Below are positions 12,076-23,815 of a stretch of DNA of 64,000 nt, piece after piece. The stretch lies in NCBI GenBank assembly GCA_020746875.1, contig JAGTJL010000020.1, forward strand, positions 744,001 through 808,000, written 5' to 3'. The stretch comes from Rhexocercosporidium sp. MPI-PUGE-AT-0058 (taxonomy: Eukaryota; Ascomycota; Leotiomycetes; Helotiales). Within the stretch, counting starts at the first letter, position 1, and the number at the start of each line of letters is the position of its first letter. The notes below the pieces were generated by a model. That model saw only the letters and a list, made by a program, of their open reading frames with translations. It was not told the origin of the DNA and did not search any database. The position numbers were made by a program, and so were the translations under genes.

Positions 12076-13810
12076 CTACCCAAATACTAAATCATCCGCG
12101 ACATCTCCACTCCCACTATCAAATTTAAAACGCACGCCTTCCCAACCCTTCCTCCTCTTGATACGCACATTCAAATCCCCATCCGGAGCTTTAATCTGCG
12201 CACTCATAACCTGCATCTTCACGTCCAAGACTCTCACATCCTCAATCTCGAACCCAGCAACCAGTAACGCAACCACGCCCATGATTTCCGAGCTCGCAAA
12301 ATACCTGCCAGGACATAAGACTGAGCCGCCTCCGAAGGGGTTAAATGCCTGTTTGCGTTTCTTTTTTTCGTCTTTGTCAAGTGTGGAGGTGTAGGCAGGG
12401 AGGAAGCGTGACGCGGAGAAGGTGGTGGATGAGGGGCCCCAGGTTAATGGTGACGTGTGCATGGGCTGGCAGGGCATTTGGATGACGGCGCCTTTTTGGA
12501 GGAGGTAGGTTCCGTGGGATGAGTGTAGGAGGGTATCGGATACGACTAGCCGGTTGGGGACTGTTGCTGCTCGGACGCGGAGGGTTTCTTGCCAGGCGCT
12601 TACGAGGAGGGGGCAGGCGCTGTGGAGGAGCGTGATATCGACATGTGCTTCTCGATTTTTGGTCCGTGAAGTAGAAGGTAGGAGGGTAGTAATGGCGTCT
12701 ATTTCGGCTCGAATTGATGAGAGGAGTGTGGGGGAAGAGTAGATGTAGGAGATTAGCCAGAAGAGCCCGGGGTTTGAATTCATGGTTGCAGCCATAAGTA
12801 TTCCAAGATCAAAGGTGGCTAGATCGTCGGTGTTATAACCTCCTGATGTGAGAGATGCGTGACGGCCGAGGATGAGCGCGCTGGATGAGAGGTAGTGTTT
12901 GTTGTCGTAGTAGCGCTTAAATGCTGCTGCAAAGTCGGCACGAGCGCGGTGACCGGCTCGGCAGGTTATAGAGGGTAGGATATCCAAGAAGAGAAGTCCA
13001 ATAGAACTCTCGAAGTCACTGGCTTGGTTAGAAATCGCAAGGGGCATGACAACTCTGAAGGTACATACAAGAGTTTCTGGATCATCGACAGATCCTCCGA
13101 AATGGGGTTCATGGGTCCATACACCGCATGCGCCGTGGCGATCGTAAAGTGATGCTCTACCCAGTCATAAAGATTCACTGACATTCCATCCTCTCCAACA
13201 CCATCCAGAGCAGAAGCGAATTTCTCCATGGCATTAGCGTTCGTTTTGAACACAGACGGGCTAGGCTGTAGCGCAGAATGCATGACCTTGGTCGTTGCTT
13301 TGATGAGGGCGTGATCTTCCTCTCCATCACCACCGTGATCGTTCCCGTGGAGAATATTCATCTGGCGATCAGTCATGTGGAAGATGCGCTTGGATGCAGC
13401 TGACGAGATCGGGTCAAATGATAAGGTCTTGGAGTTGCGGAAGACGGCTTGGATGAGCTCTGGAGAGGTGATTACATAGATCTTTGTAGATGGGATCTTG
13501 AGCGTGAAGATTGGCAATTGGGTGTTTGTACTGTGTGTCTTGTTTAGTGCTGAGTTTGTTTTTGGGTGTGGGAAACGTACCAGAGCTTCTGCAGATAATC
13601 TGCTTGTAGTTGCATGATTCCTAGAAGATGTCCAATGATGGGAACCTTGGGGTACAAGACTGGCGGCTCTCGAGAGTCTGTACTTGAGTTTGTGGTGTAC
13701 CATCTGATAAAGATAGCTGCTGCAAGGACTGCTCCTGTTAGGAGAACGTAAGGGTTTCCGTAACTTCCGTATTGGAGGGAAGTAGCCGCTGAGCTGCCAT
13801 TAACCGACAT
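12076..13810 (-). CDS. Cytochrome P450 monooxygenase, 544 aa
   Basis: Three exons, 13810-13581, 13530-13069 and 13018-12076, with two 50 bp introns (GTACGT..ACAG and GTATGT..CCAG), all phases consistent. An N-terminal membrane anchor (about residues 22-40) is followed by the Pro-rich hinge PPVLYPKVPIIGHLLG. The ExxR of helix K is E375-R378 in WQETLR. The haem loop is FGGGSVLCPGRYF with the axial cysteine at 466. Helix I (around 302-315, ILMAATMNSNPG) lacks the usual acid/alcohol pair (A-G-x-D/E-T), and SPELIQAVFRNSKTLSFDP is typical of the CYP7/CYP8-like fungal group, some of whose relatives do not need the proton-relay threonine. It would sit on the endoplasmic reticulum. The substrate is unknown, and no synthase, transferase or dedicated regulator lies beside it. 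Confidence 0.93.
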
Positions 13811-14597
13811 TTTGTGATAACAGAGGTATGATCACAACAGAGGTCTCGTTTACTTTTCAAAGATAGCTAGACAGTAATGGAATTGAAGATGGATTGAAGT
13901 TGTCTTGTGAAGGAAAGAAGAAAGGAGGCTCAAGTGAAGCGGAGACCGACGCGAGAGTCACGTGCGTCAGCAATATCTACGAGGAGGGTCTCTCATTGGT
14001 CAGAGGAAAAGTCGAGGAGCACAGCAATTGGCATCTATTCGTGTAGACTACGACGGAAATTATTCGGGGCTGGACTATTTTTCTAGATCATGATACTTTT
14101 ATCAACGTCGGATCTCTATCTGACGGGAATCAGTACTGCAGATCTTGTGATGTAGTAGTTTTGAGAACTGGAGTGAAAGAAAGAGCTCGAGACCGCAAAT
14201 TCGGTATGACAATGCTCTAGATAGGCACGAAAGTATGCATCAAAGTCTCCTTCCAATAGCGTCTGATCGAGTGGTTTAGACTTTTCTTTCACAAGCGTAT
14301 GCAAAATCGCAGAAGTGGCGAGCCAGCGCACTCGTCACCATCCCGCTTCACTAATCAGAGTCCGTGATTCCCCCTTGGCAAAGTAACAGATCACGATAAT
14401 CATTTCTCGATTCCACGAGATAGATCACGAATACTATATCTAAAAGGAGCCGCGGTGTCACTGGTCCACGAGCCGATTCAAGTTATCACACGGTGACTTG
14501 ACACGCGCCCGGATGCCCAGAATTATAAGAGAGTGGGGTTTGATAGGCGGGCTTGGAACGTCTGAAAGAACAATTCATGGTGTGGGATAAAGCATGT

Positions 14598-14637
14598 GAG
14601 GAGGAGGAGGAGGAGGAGGAGGAGGAGGAGGAGGAGA
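14598..14637. repeat. (GAG)n trinucleotide microsatellite
   Basis: About 13 uninterrupted GAG units in non-coding DNA. It would be a candidate polymorphic marker. Confidence 0.9.
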
Positions 14638-15789
14638 GAAAACGTGGAGTATGCAGGTGCTGAATGTCGAGGCGCTTGGATGAAGGTGATAGGGATGCTG
14701 ATTGAATGATTCGGATATCTCGAACAGCGTGTGTTGCAGAGACGATCTTCGGGTGGCGGGTAATTGGGAGCAGCAGGAGAACATCCATCGACGGAACATC
14801 CGGCGGAGACTCAGGCAAGGGGCTGGAGCGAATTGTTGAGTTTGCATTGCATGTGTTCACCGGCCATGCGAGCACTCAGTCCGCTTGAACAACCCTTCTC
14901 TCGAAAAGATAGAATAGAAGCACGTGAATGGGGGTTGGTGAAGTTTGAAAAGCTGACGACTCTTGAAATTCTTTTGGATACCGACGAAGCTTTCCAAGTT
15001 TTGTAGCTCAAGCTTTCCTGTTTGTTGGTGGAGGTGCCTTGGGTGAGGACATCTGGTGTGAGCTCGATAGGATGATAGGATGCCGTTACTGGGCTGGATG
15101 AGTTAGTGACAATCGACGGGCGAGTGCCCGTTTCGGTATCGCTACAGTGTATTTTTGGGTGTTGGCCACCCACCGTCAACGGCATGCAGCCGGTCCGAGG
15201 CTAAGCAAGGGACTTCCTTTGTACAGCAGGGGATAATAGTAGGTAGCCTGTCATGTCCGTCTGTCTGTCAACTTGTCAACCAAGGTTTGGTTGCGGTGGG
15301 AGTGGTAGGGCAGGCACTGGACATCCAATTCTGGGGATCACTGGGAGTGGGAGAGAGGGTTACATTTATTCCATCACTATGCAGACATCTAGACCTACTA
15401 CTCTCGAAGGACGCCGTATGTCATAGGATCAAGTCCAACAGTTAGGCTGTGGCGCGCCTGCGAGTGAAGGAGGGAGGGAGTAAGTATCATACTATCAATC
15501 AAAACAACACAAGCGACGGGGATTGCCCAAGACAAGATATCCCTCGATTCCCCTCGTACGCTGTCGGAAGTCTACCCTCTGCCCTTCCTTCTGCTGCACC
15601 ATTCAGCTGGAAAAAAGATCTCCAAAACCCTCTCACCCGCCACAAGTCCGTCTCTCATGCACCAATGCACCAATCCCATGGTGGCAGGTCATCGTGGTGC
15701 AGCAATTCCTGCACAGCCTCGTCGTGTTGATTGCGACGCTCATGCCCCCCAAGAGAGCCAGCCGAGGCGCCGCCGAATCAAGTCAACCA

Positions 15790-15822
15790 ACCATCCATCC
15801 ATCCATCCCATCCATCCATCCA
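15790..15822. repeat. (CATC)n tetranucleotide repeat
   Basis: Seven or so CATC units with one imperfect unit, located in the presumed 5' leader of the NIPA-like gene. Confidence 0.85.
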
Positions 15823-16463
15823 GGCCCAGCCATGGAATCCTGTCCTGTCCTGTCCAGCCCACTTACTCCACATTCGTACAGTCCCAGCAAGCACGTATCT
15901 CAACTCCATCCAAGCCCGCTACTCTACTCTATACTAAACCAAAAGCAATGCCAAAAACAAACAACCACATCTCCAACCACCATCGAATTTCACGAATACG
16001 ATTGACGGCCGATAACTTCACGACTTCTTCTATTGCTGTAAAGCACTGTGCGAGCACACTACCAAAGACCCCCGGCTATCGATCATCGCCCGCGGTTGCA
16101 AATCCAAACAAAACACCAGATTCTCCCGCAGCAACCGTTTCGAAAACCAACCAGCCTGCTCCCCCCAACATTGTCTGTAGCAGGTCAGAACCCGACCGCA
16201 CGAGCGTACGGACATCTGATTTCGACATCAGCCTACCCTGCCTTCCCTGCCAATACATCTGTGCTGCTATCCTTATTTCCTGCGGAGATTAATTAATGCT
16301 GGCCCTGCGGTAACAACAGCAACAAGCAAAACAAACCTTCACGAACCACCCTTCCACCTTTACGAACCTGCGATAAGAACGACGACGACGCTGTTGAGTG
16401 ACCACAGACTATTGTGCTCTCCTCTTCCTCTCCTCGGCGGCTTCCGCCATTCAATTCGCCGCC

Positions 16464-18788
16464 ATGGACCAAACAGCGCATGCCCTCGTCGCTGCAAACC
16501 TCATCTACGCGCGAGCGAACGCAACGAGCACAGAGATACAGAAGGAGTCCAGACCGCCGGTATACAAGGCGATTGGTATCTCATTAGCAGTCGGCTCGGG
16601 AGTATTCATCGGCGTATCATTCGTGCTGAAGAAGATTGGGTTGTTGAGGGCAAATGAGAAATACTCGGAGGTTGCTGGAGAGGGCTATGGATATCTCAAG
16701 AATTTCTTCTGGTGGGGAGGAATGACACTCATGATTATGGGGGAAATAATGAATGCTGGGGCTTATGCGTTCGTTGATGCTATTCTCGTGGCTCCTATGG
16801 GAGCCTTGTCTGTGGTGGTTACGACCATTCTGTCTGCCATCTTCTTGAAGGAACGATTGAGTATGGTGGGGAAGATTGGGTGTTTCTTGTGTATCGTTGG
16901 ATCAGTGGTCATTGCTATGAACTCGCCGTCCGAGTCTTCGGTCGCCAATATCCAGGAGATGCAACATTTCGTTATTGCGCCAGGTTTCCTGTCTTTTGCC
17001 GGCGTGGTGCTCATTGCCTGCGCCGTCATTGCGTTCTGGGCTGGGCCGAGATACGGGAAGAAGAGCATGATGGTATACCTATCGATTTGCAGTCTCATGG
17101 GAGGTTTGAGTGTGGTGGCTACTCAGGGTCTCGGTGCTGCTATTGTTGCACAGATTGCTGGAAAACCCCAGTTCAACCAGTGGTTCCTCTACGTTCTATT
17201 GGTGTTTGTGATCTTCACACTTGTCACGGAGATTATTTATCTGAACGTAGGTTCTCCGTCTCCTGCTCAAGACTGTGCTAACAAGAAGTAGAAAGCATTG
17301 AATCTGTATAATGCAGCTCTGGTTACGCCGACATATTATGTTCTTTTCACCAGTTGCACTATCATCACATCCGTGATTCTCTTCAGGGGCTTCAAGGGAA
17401 CGCCGACTTCTATCATTACTGTCGTTCTTGGATTCTTCACTATTTGTGCTGGGGTTGTTCTATTACAACTCTCCAAGTCAGCCAAGGATGTTCCTGATGC
17501 AGCTGTCTTCTCTGGCGATTTAGACCAAGTCCGTACCATCGCAGAACAGGAACAATCAGAAATGGAACCAAAAGCCGACGCCATCAGAGGAGCCGCAGCT
17601 ATTGTCAGACGATTCTCGCAAGTGAGAAACAAGAACGAACTGGAGGAAGCTAGAAGATTACATGAGGAGAAGCAACTAGATCTCGAGCCAATCGGAGAGA
17701 ATGAGCACATTGAATGGGATGGTCTACGAAGACGCAGGACGACATTCGGCACTAACAGTGTCCGGTCTCGTGGAAATACTACTCCATTCCCAGAATTCGA
17801 TGCCCAAACGCCTGTTCAGCATCCACCCCTTGGAATGTCACGTTTCCCTACCGACTCGGACTCAGATCACGACGAAGAGCGTCCCAATACCGGATCTTCC
17901 ATGTCGTTCTTCGCCCGGGCAAAGTCGATCGTTGGTCCCAGATCTCGCAACAGCACAAATCAACATCACGTCCAAAGCCCAATGCATCCAGTCCCCTTGA
18001 CTGAAATCAACATCCCAGCCTACAAGAGCAATCTCGACGGCAGCGGTAACGCCTACTACGGACACGACGAGCAAGGTGATGATCACAGTTATGGTCTTCC
18101 CCCAGGAAAGACCGAGTACCAAGGCGCGGGCGAACGCGAACGCCATATCACGATTGTCGAAGACCATCCTCCCCGCCTCCACAGCTCAGGCAGTCTCCAC
18201 CCGTCCGCAGGACCAACACCCCCACCACACTCCGCCCGCCGCCAATTCTCCTTCCAGAATGTCTTTCGAAAGAGCCAATCACAAGCCCAAGCCTCCGAAG
18301 AACCACAACCTCAATCCCGCTCACCCATGATCAGAAAAGGCCTCGGAAGCCGCCGCGGCAGTACACCTGCCGTCAAAGGCGCCACTGAAGAAGAGCGTCT
18401 GGGTTTGGTTAAAGGGGATACGAATACTGCACGGCAGCCTATACTACCGTCTTATGAGGACGAAGACGAGGAGAGAGAGGTTGAGGGTGAGGGTTGGATA
18501 GATGACAAAACGCGCATGAGGAGCGATTCTGAAGCGTCGAGAGATCTCACCTCGAGAGCAGGACGCGAGGATAAAGAGATTGAAGCTGGTGGTGCGGGTA
18601 CTCGAGGAAAGATCATGAGTCGCACGAGGAGCGAAGAAGAGGAGTTTTATGAGGTGCAGAGGAGGAAATGGGATGCGGGGAGGTCGCAAGGGTCTGGCAC
18701 TGGGAGAGCATTACCCCCACCGCCACCAGATGACGAGGATGAGCGTGGAGGGAGGGGAGGGGGTGGGAGGGTCGGCGCGTTTATTTAG
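16464..18788 (+). CDS. NIPA-like Mg2+ transporter (DUF803) with long disordered tail
   Basis: Two exons, 16464-17246 and 17292-18788, with a 45 bp intron (GTAGGT..AGTAG, branch GCTAAC), give 759 aa. The start has a strong Kozak context (gccgccATGG). The first 330 residues carry about nine membrane spans of the drug/metabolite-transporter-like NIPA fold, with GVSFVLKKIG after helix 1 and AYAFVDAILVAPMGALSVVV in the conserved EmrE-like half. Human NIPA proteins move Mg2+; fungal members are assumed to do likewise at the plasma membrane or endosomes. Residues from about 340 to the end are a hydrophilic, Ser/Pro/Glu-rich tail with RRFSQVRNKNELEEARR just after the last helix and a poly-Pro plus Gly-rich end. 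The tail is longer than the transporter itself and may serve regulation or trafficking. Confidence 0.9.
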
Positions 18789-19436
18789 TGTGACGAGGAG
18801 GGGATGAGTGATAATTGCCATTGCATTGCGCTTGGGTGGGACTTTTTGGGTACACGATGGATGGGATGCGAGTCAAGAAGGATACATACGGATCGATGGA
18901 ATGATTGCGTGATGCGTAATGAATGACCTTGTATTATAGACTGAGTTGGGAAGATGCGCATGAGCACGAGCATACATGGTGCATGGAAGTCGGCGTGGGC
19001 TTGTATAGTACATACGATACGATGCGCTACGACACGTGCGTTGGATTAGAGAGGATGGATTGAGTATACAGCCAGACTAGGTAGTTTGGAAATGAGAAAG
19101 AGAAACGGAAATTGAGACGGAAATGATGAATTTTCGATTGTTCTGTCGTCAACTTGATTCTTTCCCTCCTTGATTGTGACATCGATGTGAATGGAAGGAG
19201 AGAAGCTTAAGCGAGCCCTCTGATCAACAATCACCAGCTGCCACTTCGCGTCACTCTCTGGCCCTTCTCAACCCCATGAGCTAAAAGCGACAGACACCAT
19301 TGCCAAGCATCTAGGTTCCATTTTGATTTTTTCGATTTTTGAACCTTTTGAATATTCCGTCCCCATCCCATGATACAAGTACTGTACATACATATATACC
19401 TTATTACATTAAAAAAATAGCAAACACACGTAGCAT
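18789..19436. other. Convergent intergenic region
   Basis: Lies between the 3' ends of the NIPA-like and rhodopsin-like genes. Short open frames here are not supported. I see no gene. Confidence 0.5.
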
Positions 19437-21055
19437 TCACGACGCATGCGGAATCCTCTCCCACGGCCTTTCCCTCACCCTCTCCCTCTCCCTCTCTCTC
19501 GCATGCACCTGCTCCCCAAACTCACTCTCGACATCCACATCGGACGCGCCATCGCGACTCCTCTCCGTAACCTTAAACTCCGTCTTCTTCAAGATCCCCC
19601 CTTCGGCACCCACGCCATTAAACTCCAGATCGTCCACGCGCTTCTTGCTCTCGGGGAAGAAGACGAGCTCCTCCTCGCTACTCTCCATCTCGCCTCCCGC
19701 CCGCTTCCTCTCGCGGGTTCGGCTCCCTGTTCCGCCTGTGCCTCCGATGGTCACTAGTTCCGAGGGCGCGCTGGAACCCGATTGGGGCTTGTTGTTGTTG
19801 TAGGGACCGTTGGAGGCTGTGCGGTTGCGGTTGAAGAACGCGAATTGGCGGGAGAGGAGGGAGCGGAGGGGGGGGAGGCAGATGCAGATTACGCCGACGT
19901 TGATCTCGATTACGGACCAGAAGCCGGATGTTATGTCGTCTGTGGGAGTGTTAGGGGTGGTGGGGGAAGAGCAAGGGGAGACAGAGGGGGACGTACAAGT
20001 TGTGTCTGGATTCTTTGCGGATTTGAGGGCGAAGAAGCGCATTATACTCGTGAACGTAACGCTAACGTATCCTCGTCAGTAATCTGAACTCGACGAAAGT
20101 CCTCCACGGATTCAGGGCTCGCTACTAGTGAAAAGATGAAATGAGCAATACTTACAAACCCCCCAACCCGAAGACCGCATAAAGCAGAAGCTTCTCCCTC
20201 ATATCTCTTTGCAGCTTGTACACCATATGCATCGGCAGCATCAGGATCAGAATATCCGTCACGATACTGAACACGGCATTCGAATACCACGCCTCGACGA
20301 GATTGTAGCAGTGGCCGGGCTTCTTCTTGTTCCATGCTTTGTCGACCGGGATGCATTGGAAGATGCCGGCGATGGTGGTGGCGATTGCGAAGAGGCCGAC
20401 GATGGTGAGGAGGCTGAAAATCATGATGCGGTAGAGGCGTTGGGGCATGATACGTAGGTAGAGGAGCAGGATGGAGGCTTTGTTGAGGGCGACGGAGAGT
20501 TTGTAGGTTATTTGGAAGACCCAGTGGAGCTGTGGGGGGTTTTTTGTTAGAGTTTTTTTGGTTTTGGGGAGGGTTATGAGGGGAATAGAGGGGGAGTAGA
20601 ACGTACGATTAAGCAGATCTGGATCTGGCTTGGGAGGAGGTTTTTCTTGTGACGTCCCCAGCCGTGGGAAAATGCTATCGAGTAAGTCAGCATTTGTATA
20701 TGGACAACTCGTCTTTTCAGAATCTCTCAAGATTCAACTTACCAGCAAGGGTCACGCTATTGCAATTCATTGTGAATACCTACAGCAAAACGCATCAGTA
20801 AATTCGATCTCCCATCCATTTCAGGTCTTTTTATTTCAACTTGACGGTCGGGTAGGGAATTATAAGATAACTTACAAAAGCGGCCAATGCAGCCCAATCA
20901 TCTATCCCCAACTGCTTCGACGTAATCCTACTCACGAAGCGCGCGAGTAAGAAAGTCGGTGTCAGGCAGAGGAAGATGATGACGGCCCTCTTCTCGAAAT
21001 CCCCATGATGGAGATCCGAGTTGTCGACGACCATGATGCCGTTGACGGATGGCAT
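19437..21055 (-). CDS. Fungal rhodopsin-like integral membrane protein (SAT4/PTH11-related family)
   Basis: Six exons: 21055-20876, 20779-20743, 20674-20607, 20529-20156, 20061-19997 and 19939-19437. All introns are GT..AG and all phases close, giving 408 aa. The 37 bp second exon is defined by GTAAGT and CTGTAG sites on its two sides. Family landmarks: R-x-x-x-x-x-LGIDDW at the end of helix 2, HGWGRH before helix 3, LNKASILLLYLRI in helix 4, FQCIPVDKAWN, SNAVFSIVTDILILMLP in helix 6, and GFWSVIEINVGVICICLPPL in the last helix. Seven membrane spans are expected at the plasma membrane. The family is abundant in Pezizomycotina and includes PTH11-like proteins, but most members have no known ligand. 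The C-terminal 150 residues are hydrophilic and end in an Arg-Glu repeat (about 19460-19510) that may form a charged single helix. Confidence 0.88.
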
Positions 21056-22819
21056 GTATCGAACTGAATCGAGGCAAATCGAAGCCGATCGTCAGTCAGG
21101 TCGATGTCACTTCACTTCAACTGCGGATGGTGGGAGGGGAGGAGTCTCGCAGATCCGGCGAGGATGGGAGACTCATATCATATGTGGATTCCCTTCATCT
21201 ACATTTCTGTACTGAACCTTGGCTAGTTCCGATGTGCATACATCGTATCTTGGGAGAGGGTTCTTGACAGGGCTGTATCTGCGGGAGGGATCTAATGTGT
21301 TCTAGTTCAAACCTTGAAACGTTCGAAAGGAAGGGGGAGGCGGAGGAGGGTGAACGAGGCCATGAGGGGGAGGGGGGTAAGGCTGTGCTGTCCTGGGGCT
21401 AGCATAGAGGGGATAATTAATTCAAGGGGTTTGATATGACAGCCCATTAACCAAGATTTAGCATTCACGCCATGTGCGAACTCGCTTTGCTCGCCTCGCC
21501 TTTTCACTTTCTGGACAGTGCTGACTGCTGAGTCCAAAATCGAAGTCAAAATACAAAGGGAAAAGTCGGTGCGTATCCTTGACGCCACGCTCAAAAACCC
21601 TTCACAAACGTGCTCGAGTACAGAAGGTGGGAATTTCCCTTTGCACTTGGCAGTTGAAGAAGGTTTTGGCTAGGGTGAGATCGAGGTTCAAGTATCAGAT
21701 ATCCTGGTTAATAGAACCATTCATGGCAGGTAATCAATCTGCGGATGCAGGTTCGGATGGAGCCGGGGGAGTGATAAGTGCGGGATTGCATTTATCCAAC
21801 CGAAGCGCACGGGATGCCGTATCTCGTTTTCGTGAACTCTATTATGCGCATGCTTGCGCAAGGAGATGAGGGTGGTACGAACCGTTCGTCTTAATGGTTG
21901 TTCTTCATTCGTTTACTCTTGATTGCTCTTCCTGGTTGCAAAAGTCGCTCTCACATTAGGGTCTTAAACGAGTTGTTAAGTTCTTCAATCGTGCATACCT
22001 GATGATAGTGTGTTCCTCTCAAATCAAACGATCAATCACCTACATCCCAGCCTCATTATTTCACTATCATTCATACAATGGAAGGCAAGACCTCGGATCA
22101 ACAGGCATTCACAGCCGAAAACAGCAGGTGAGATTCAGCCTGCAAGTGATCCTTGCTCATCCTGCACCCTTGTGGGGATTACCCCAGTCCAATACTTTGT
22201 ACAGTCCCCAGTCCCAAGTCACTGTTCTTGACTCTTCAGCCCAAATTCCCAGGATGACAAGACTTGGCAAAAAAAGCTTCAGGGGGCGCCATTCGCTCGG
22301 CCAGCCTGGCAGCGGGAGAACATCTCTTCATTGGGCACCTGCGCCGCTGGAAGATTTCCGAGATCTCGGGTCAATAGCCAGAATGGATGAATCGGCGCAG
22401 GGTGAAGGAATTGCATCCTAGGTGTCCGCTGGTTAGAGTTTTTTCTATGTTTGCTTTTTCCTTTCTCGATATGTTCGGTCTATTCTGCTAATGAATTAGA
22501 GTTTGACGATACGTGCAGTTGATTGGAGAGGCGGTGCCTCCGGAGAGGGAGTTGTGAGATGGGGTGGGTTCGGACTTTTTGTTGTGGTTTCCGCAGTGCA
22601 TTGCCCTTCAATTTGACACTTCGATGGCAGTGCATAGTTTGAGGTTATGCACTCATTTCCCCTTTGATTTACTTAAGACTCAACCAGAAGTTGAAGTTGG
22701 TTAGAACATGCCGCAGCTTCTTCAGCGACGACGGCTAGCATTGTTTAACATTACAAAATTTACGTGGGGAGTATTTCCCAATAGATATGTACAGCTAAAA
22801 GTTTCAGCATCCATCCCAA
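21056..22819. other. Intergenic, 1.76 kb
   Basis: Upstream of the rhodopsin-like gene and downstream of the hydrolase. Open frames at 21307-21594, 21579-21869 and 22002-22421 lack motifs, signal peptides or splice partners. I see no gene. Confidence 0.45.
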
Positions 22820-23815
22820 TCAAGGCAGCCAATTCAACAATGCAGCATGGAATGATGTCGGATCTTGGATCTGAGGAGCGTGACCAAGTTCAGGGAAAGC
22901 GACGAAAGTACATCCAGGAATCTGTGCTGCAACCTTTGGACCCAAAACATCGTAGTGGCCCAACAGTGGCTTGATGTCTGCTGGCGCCCATTTGCTTCCA
23001 ATAGCCGTGGTGTCCTTGTTGCCAACCATGAGGAGAGATGGCATCTTGAGGTTAGGAAGTTCGTCAATGATGGGCTGGGTGAAAACCATATCGGTTGTCA
23101 TTGCCATGTTCCAAGCGAAGTGATCACCCAGGCTACCGTTATAGATGCTGAAGAGCATGTTGATCCAGACATCATAAGATGGGTCCCAAGTTCCAGCGTA
23201 GTAGGTGCTTTGTTGATATGCCTTGAGACTGGCGACAGTGGTGGCGAGTTCCGAGGTGTACGAGAGATCTGGCGCTTGATATGGGACACCGAGCTCGAAC
23301 CAGTTCTCGAGACCGAGAGGGCCGACCATCACCAATCGGGAGGTTTGGGATGGGAACATTAGGGCATATCGTGCTGAGATCATGCCTCCCATCGAGTGTC
23401 CCATGATAGTAGCATTTGTAACGCCGATGCTGTTCAGAAGATTATTCGTGTTCTGAGCGAGAGCGAACAGAGTAAACTGGTACTCAGACGGTTTTGTCGA
23501 TTTGCAGAACCCAATCTGATCAGGGACAATTACTCGGTACCCATCATTGACGAGAACTTTAATGGTGGCAACCCAGGTAGCGCCACAGAAGTTCTTTCCG
23601 TGGAGGAGGACGATGTTGCCCTTGGGGACTCCGGCTGGCGAGACATCCATGTAGGACATTGTGAGCTGTTTCCGCTGCGAAACGAAGCGGTAGCTCTTGA
23701 CCGGATAGGGGTAAACAAAATCCAGTCCATTGGCGGAGTCTCCGCGTTTCGATACTAGGGCAGTCGCGCACGACGCGACGCCTAGCAGAGCGAGGAGGGA
23801 GGAAAACAGCTTCAT
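22820..23815 (-). CDS. Secreted alpha/beta hydrolase
   Basis: An intronless 331 aa frame. Residues 1-19 form a signal peptide (MKLFSSLLALLGVASCATA). The hydrolase fold is clear: the oxyanion-hole segment HGKNF is at 72-76, the nucleophile elbow GHSMGG puts Ser at 141, and the acid and His are D268 (GNKD) and H312 (LGHAPQ). Substrates of this group include esters and epoxides, but the absence of the epoxide-hydrolase Asp nucleophile and the presence of Ser point to an esterase- or lipase-like enzyme. It is secreted or wall-associated. The substrate cannot be assigned. The gene stands alone with over 3 kb of upstream DNA. Confidence 0.92.
   Translation of the reverse strand: MKLFSSLLALLGVASCATALVSKRGDSANGLDFVYPYPVKSYRFVSQRKQLTMSYMDVSPAGVPKGNIVLLHGKNFCGATWVATIKVLVNDGYRVIVPDQIGFCKSTKPSEYQFTLFALAQNTNNLLNSIGVTNATIMGHSMGGMISARYALMFPSQTSRLVMVGPLGLENWFELGVPYQAPDLSYTSELATTVASLKAYQQSTYYAGTWDPSYDVWINMLFSIYNGSLGDHFAWNMAMTTDMVFTQPIIDELPNLKMPSLLMVGNKDTTAIGSKWAPADIKPLLGHYDVLGPKVAAQIPGCTFVAFPELGHAPQIQDPTSFHAALLNWLP

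Larger units (their letters stand above)
13811..16463. other. 2.65 kb divergent promoter region between P450 and NIPA-like gene
   Basis: No gene seen. It contains a (GAG)n microsatellite, a (CATC)n repeat and a long CA/CT-rich segment (about 15780-16400) typical of a fungal 5' leader. Open frames at 14116-14331, 14486-14875, 14811-15185 and 15657-16292 are low-complexity or lack support. Confidence 0.5.

Noticed and set aside
14811..15185. 125-codon minus-strand open frame in the P450/NIPA promoter region
   Set aside because: Composition not convincing and no motif; overlaps other equally long frames.
15657..16292. 211-codon plus-strand frame full of Pro, Ser and His
   Set aside because: Generated by (CATC)n and CA-rich leader DNA; low-complexity in all three frames, so not evidence of a protein.
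12076..18788. Secondary-metabolite cluster around the P450
   Set aside because: No polyketide synthase, peptide synthetase, terpene cyclase or prenyltransferase lies anywhere in the window.
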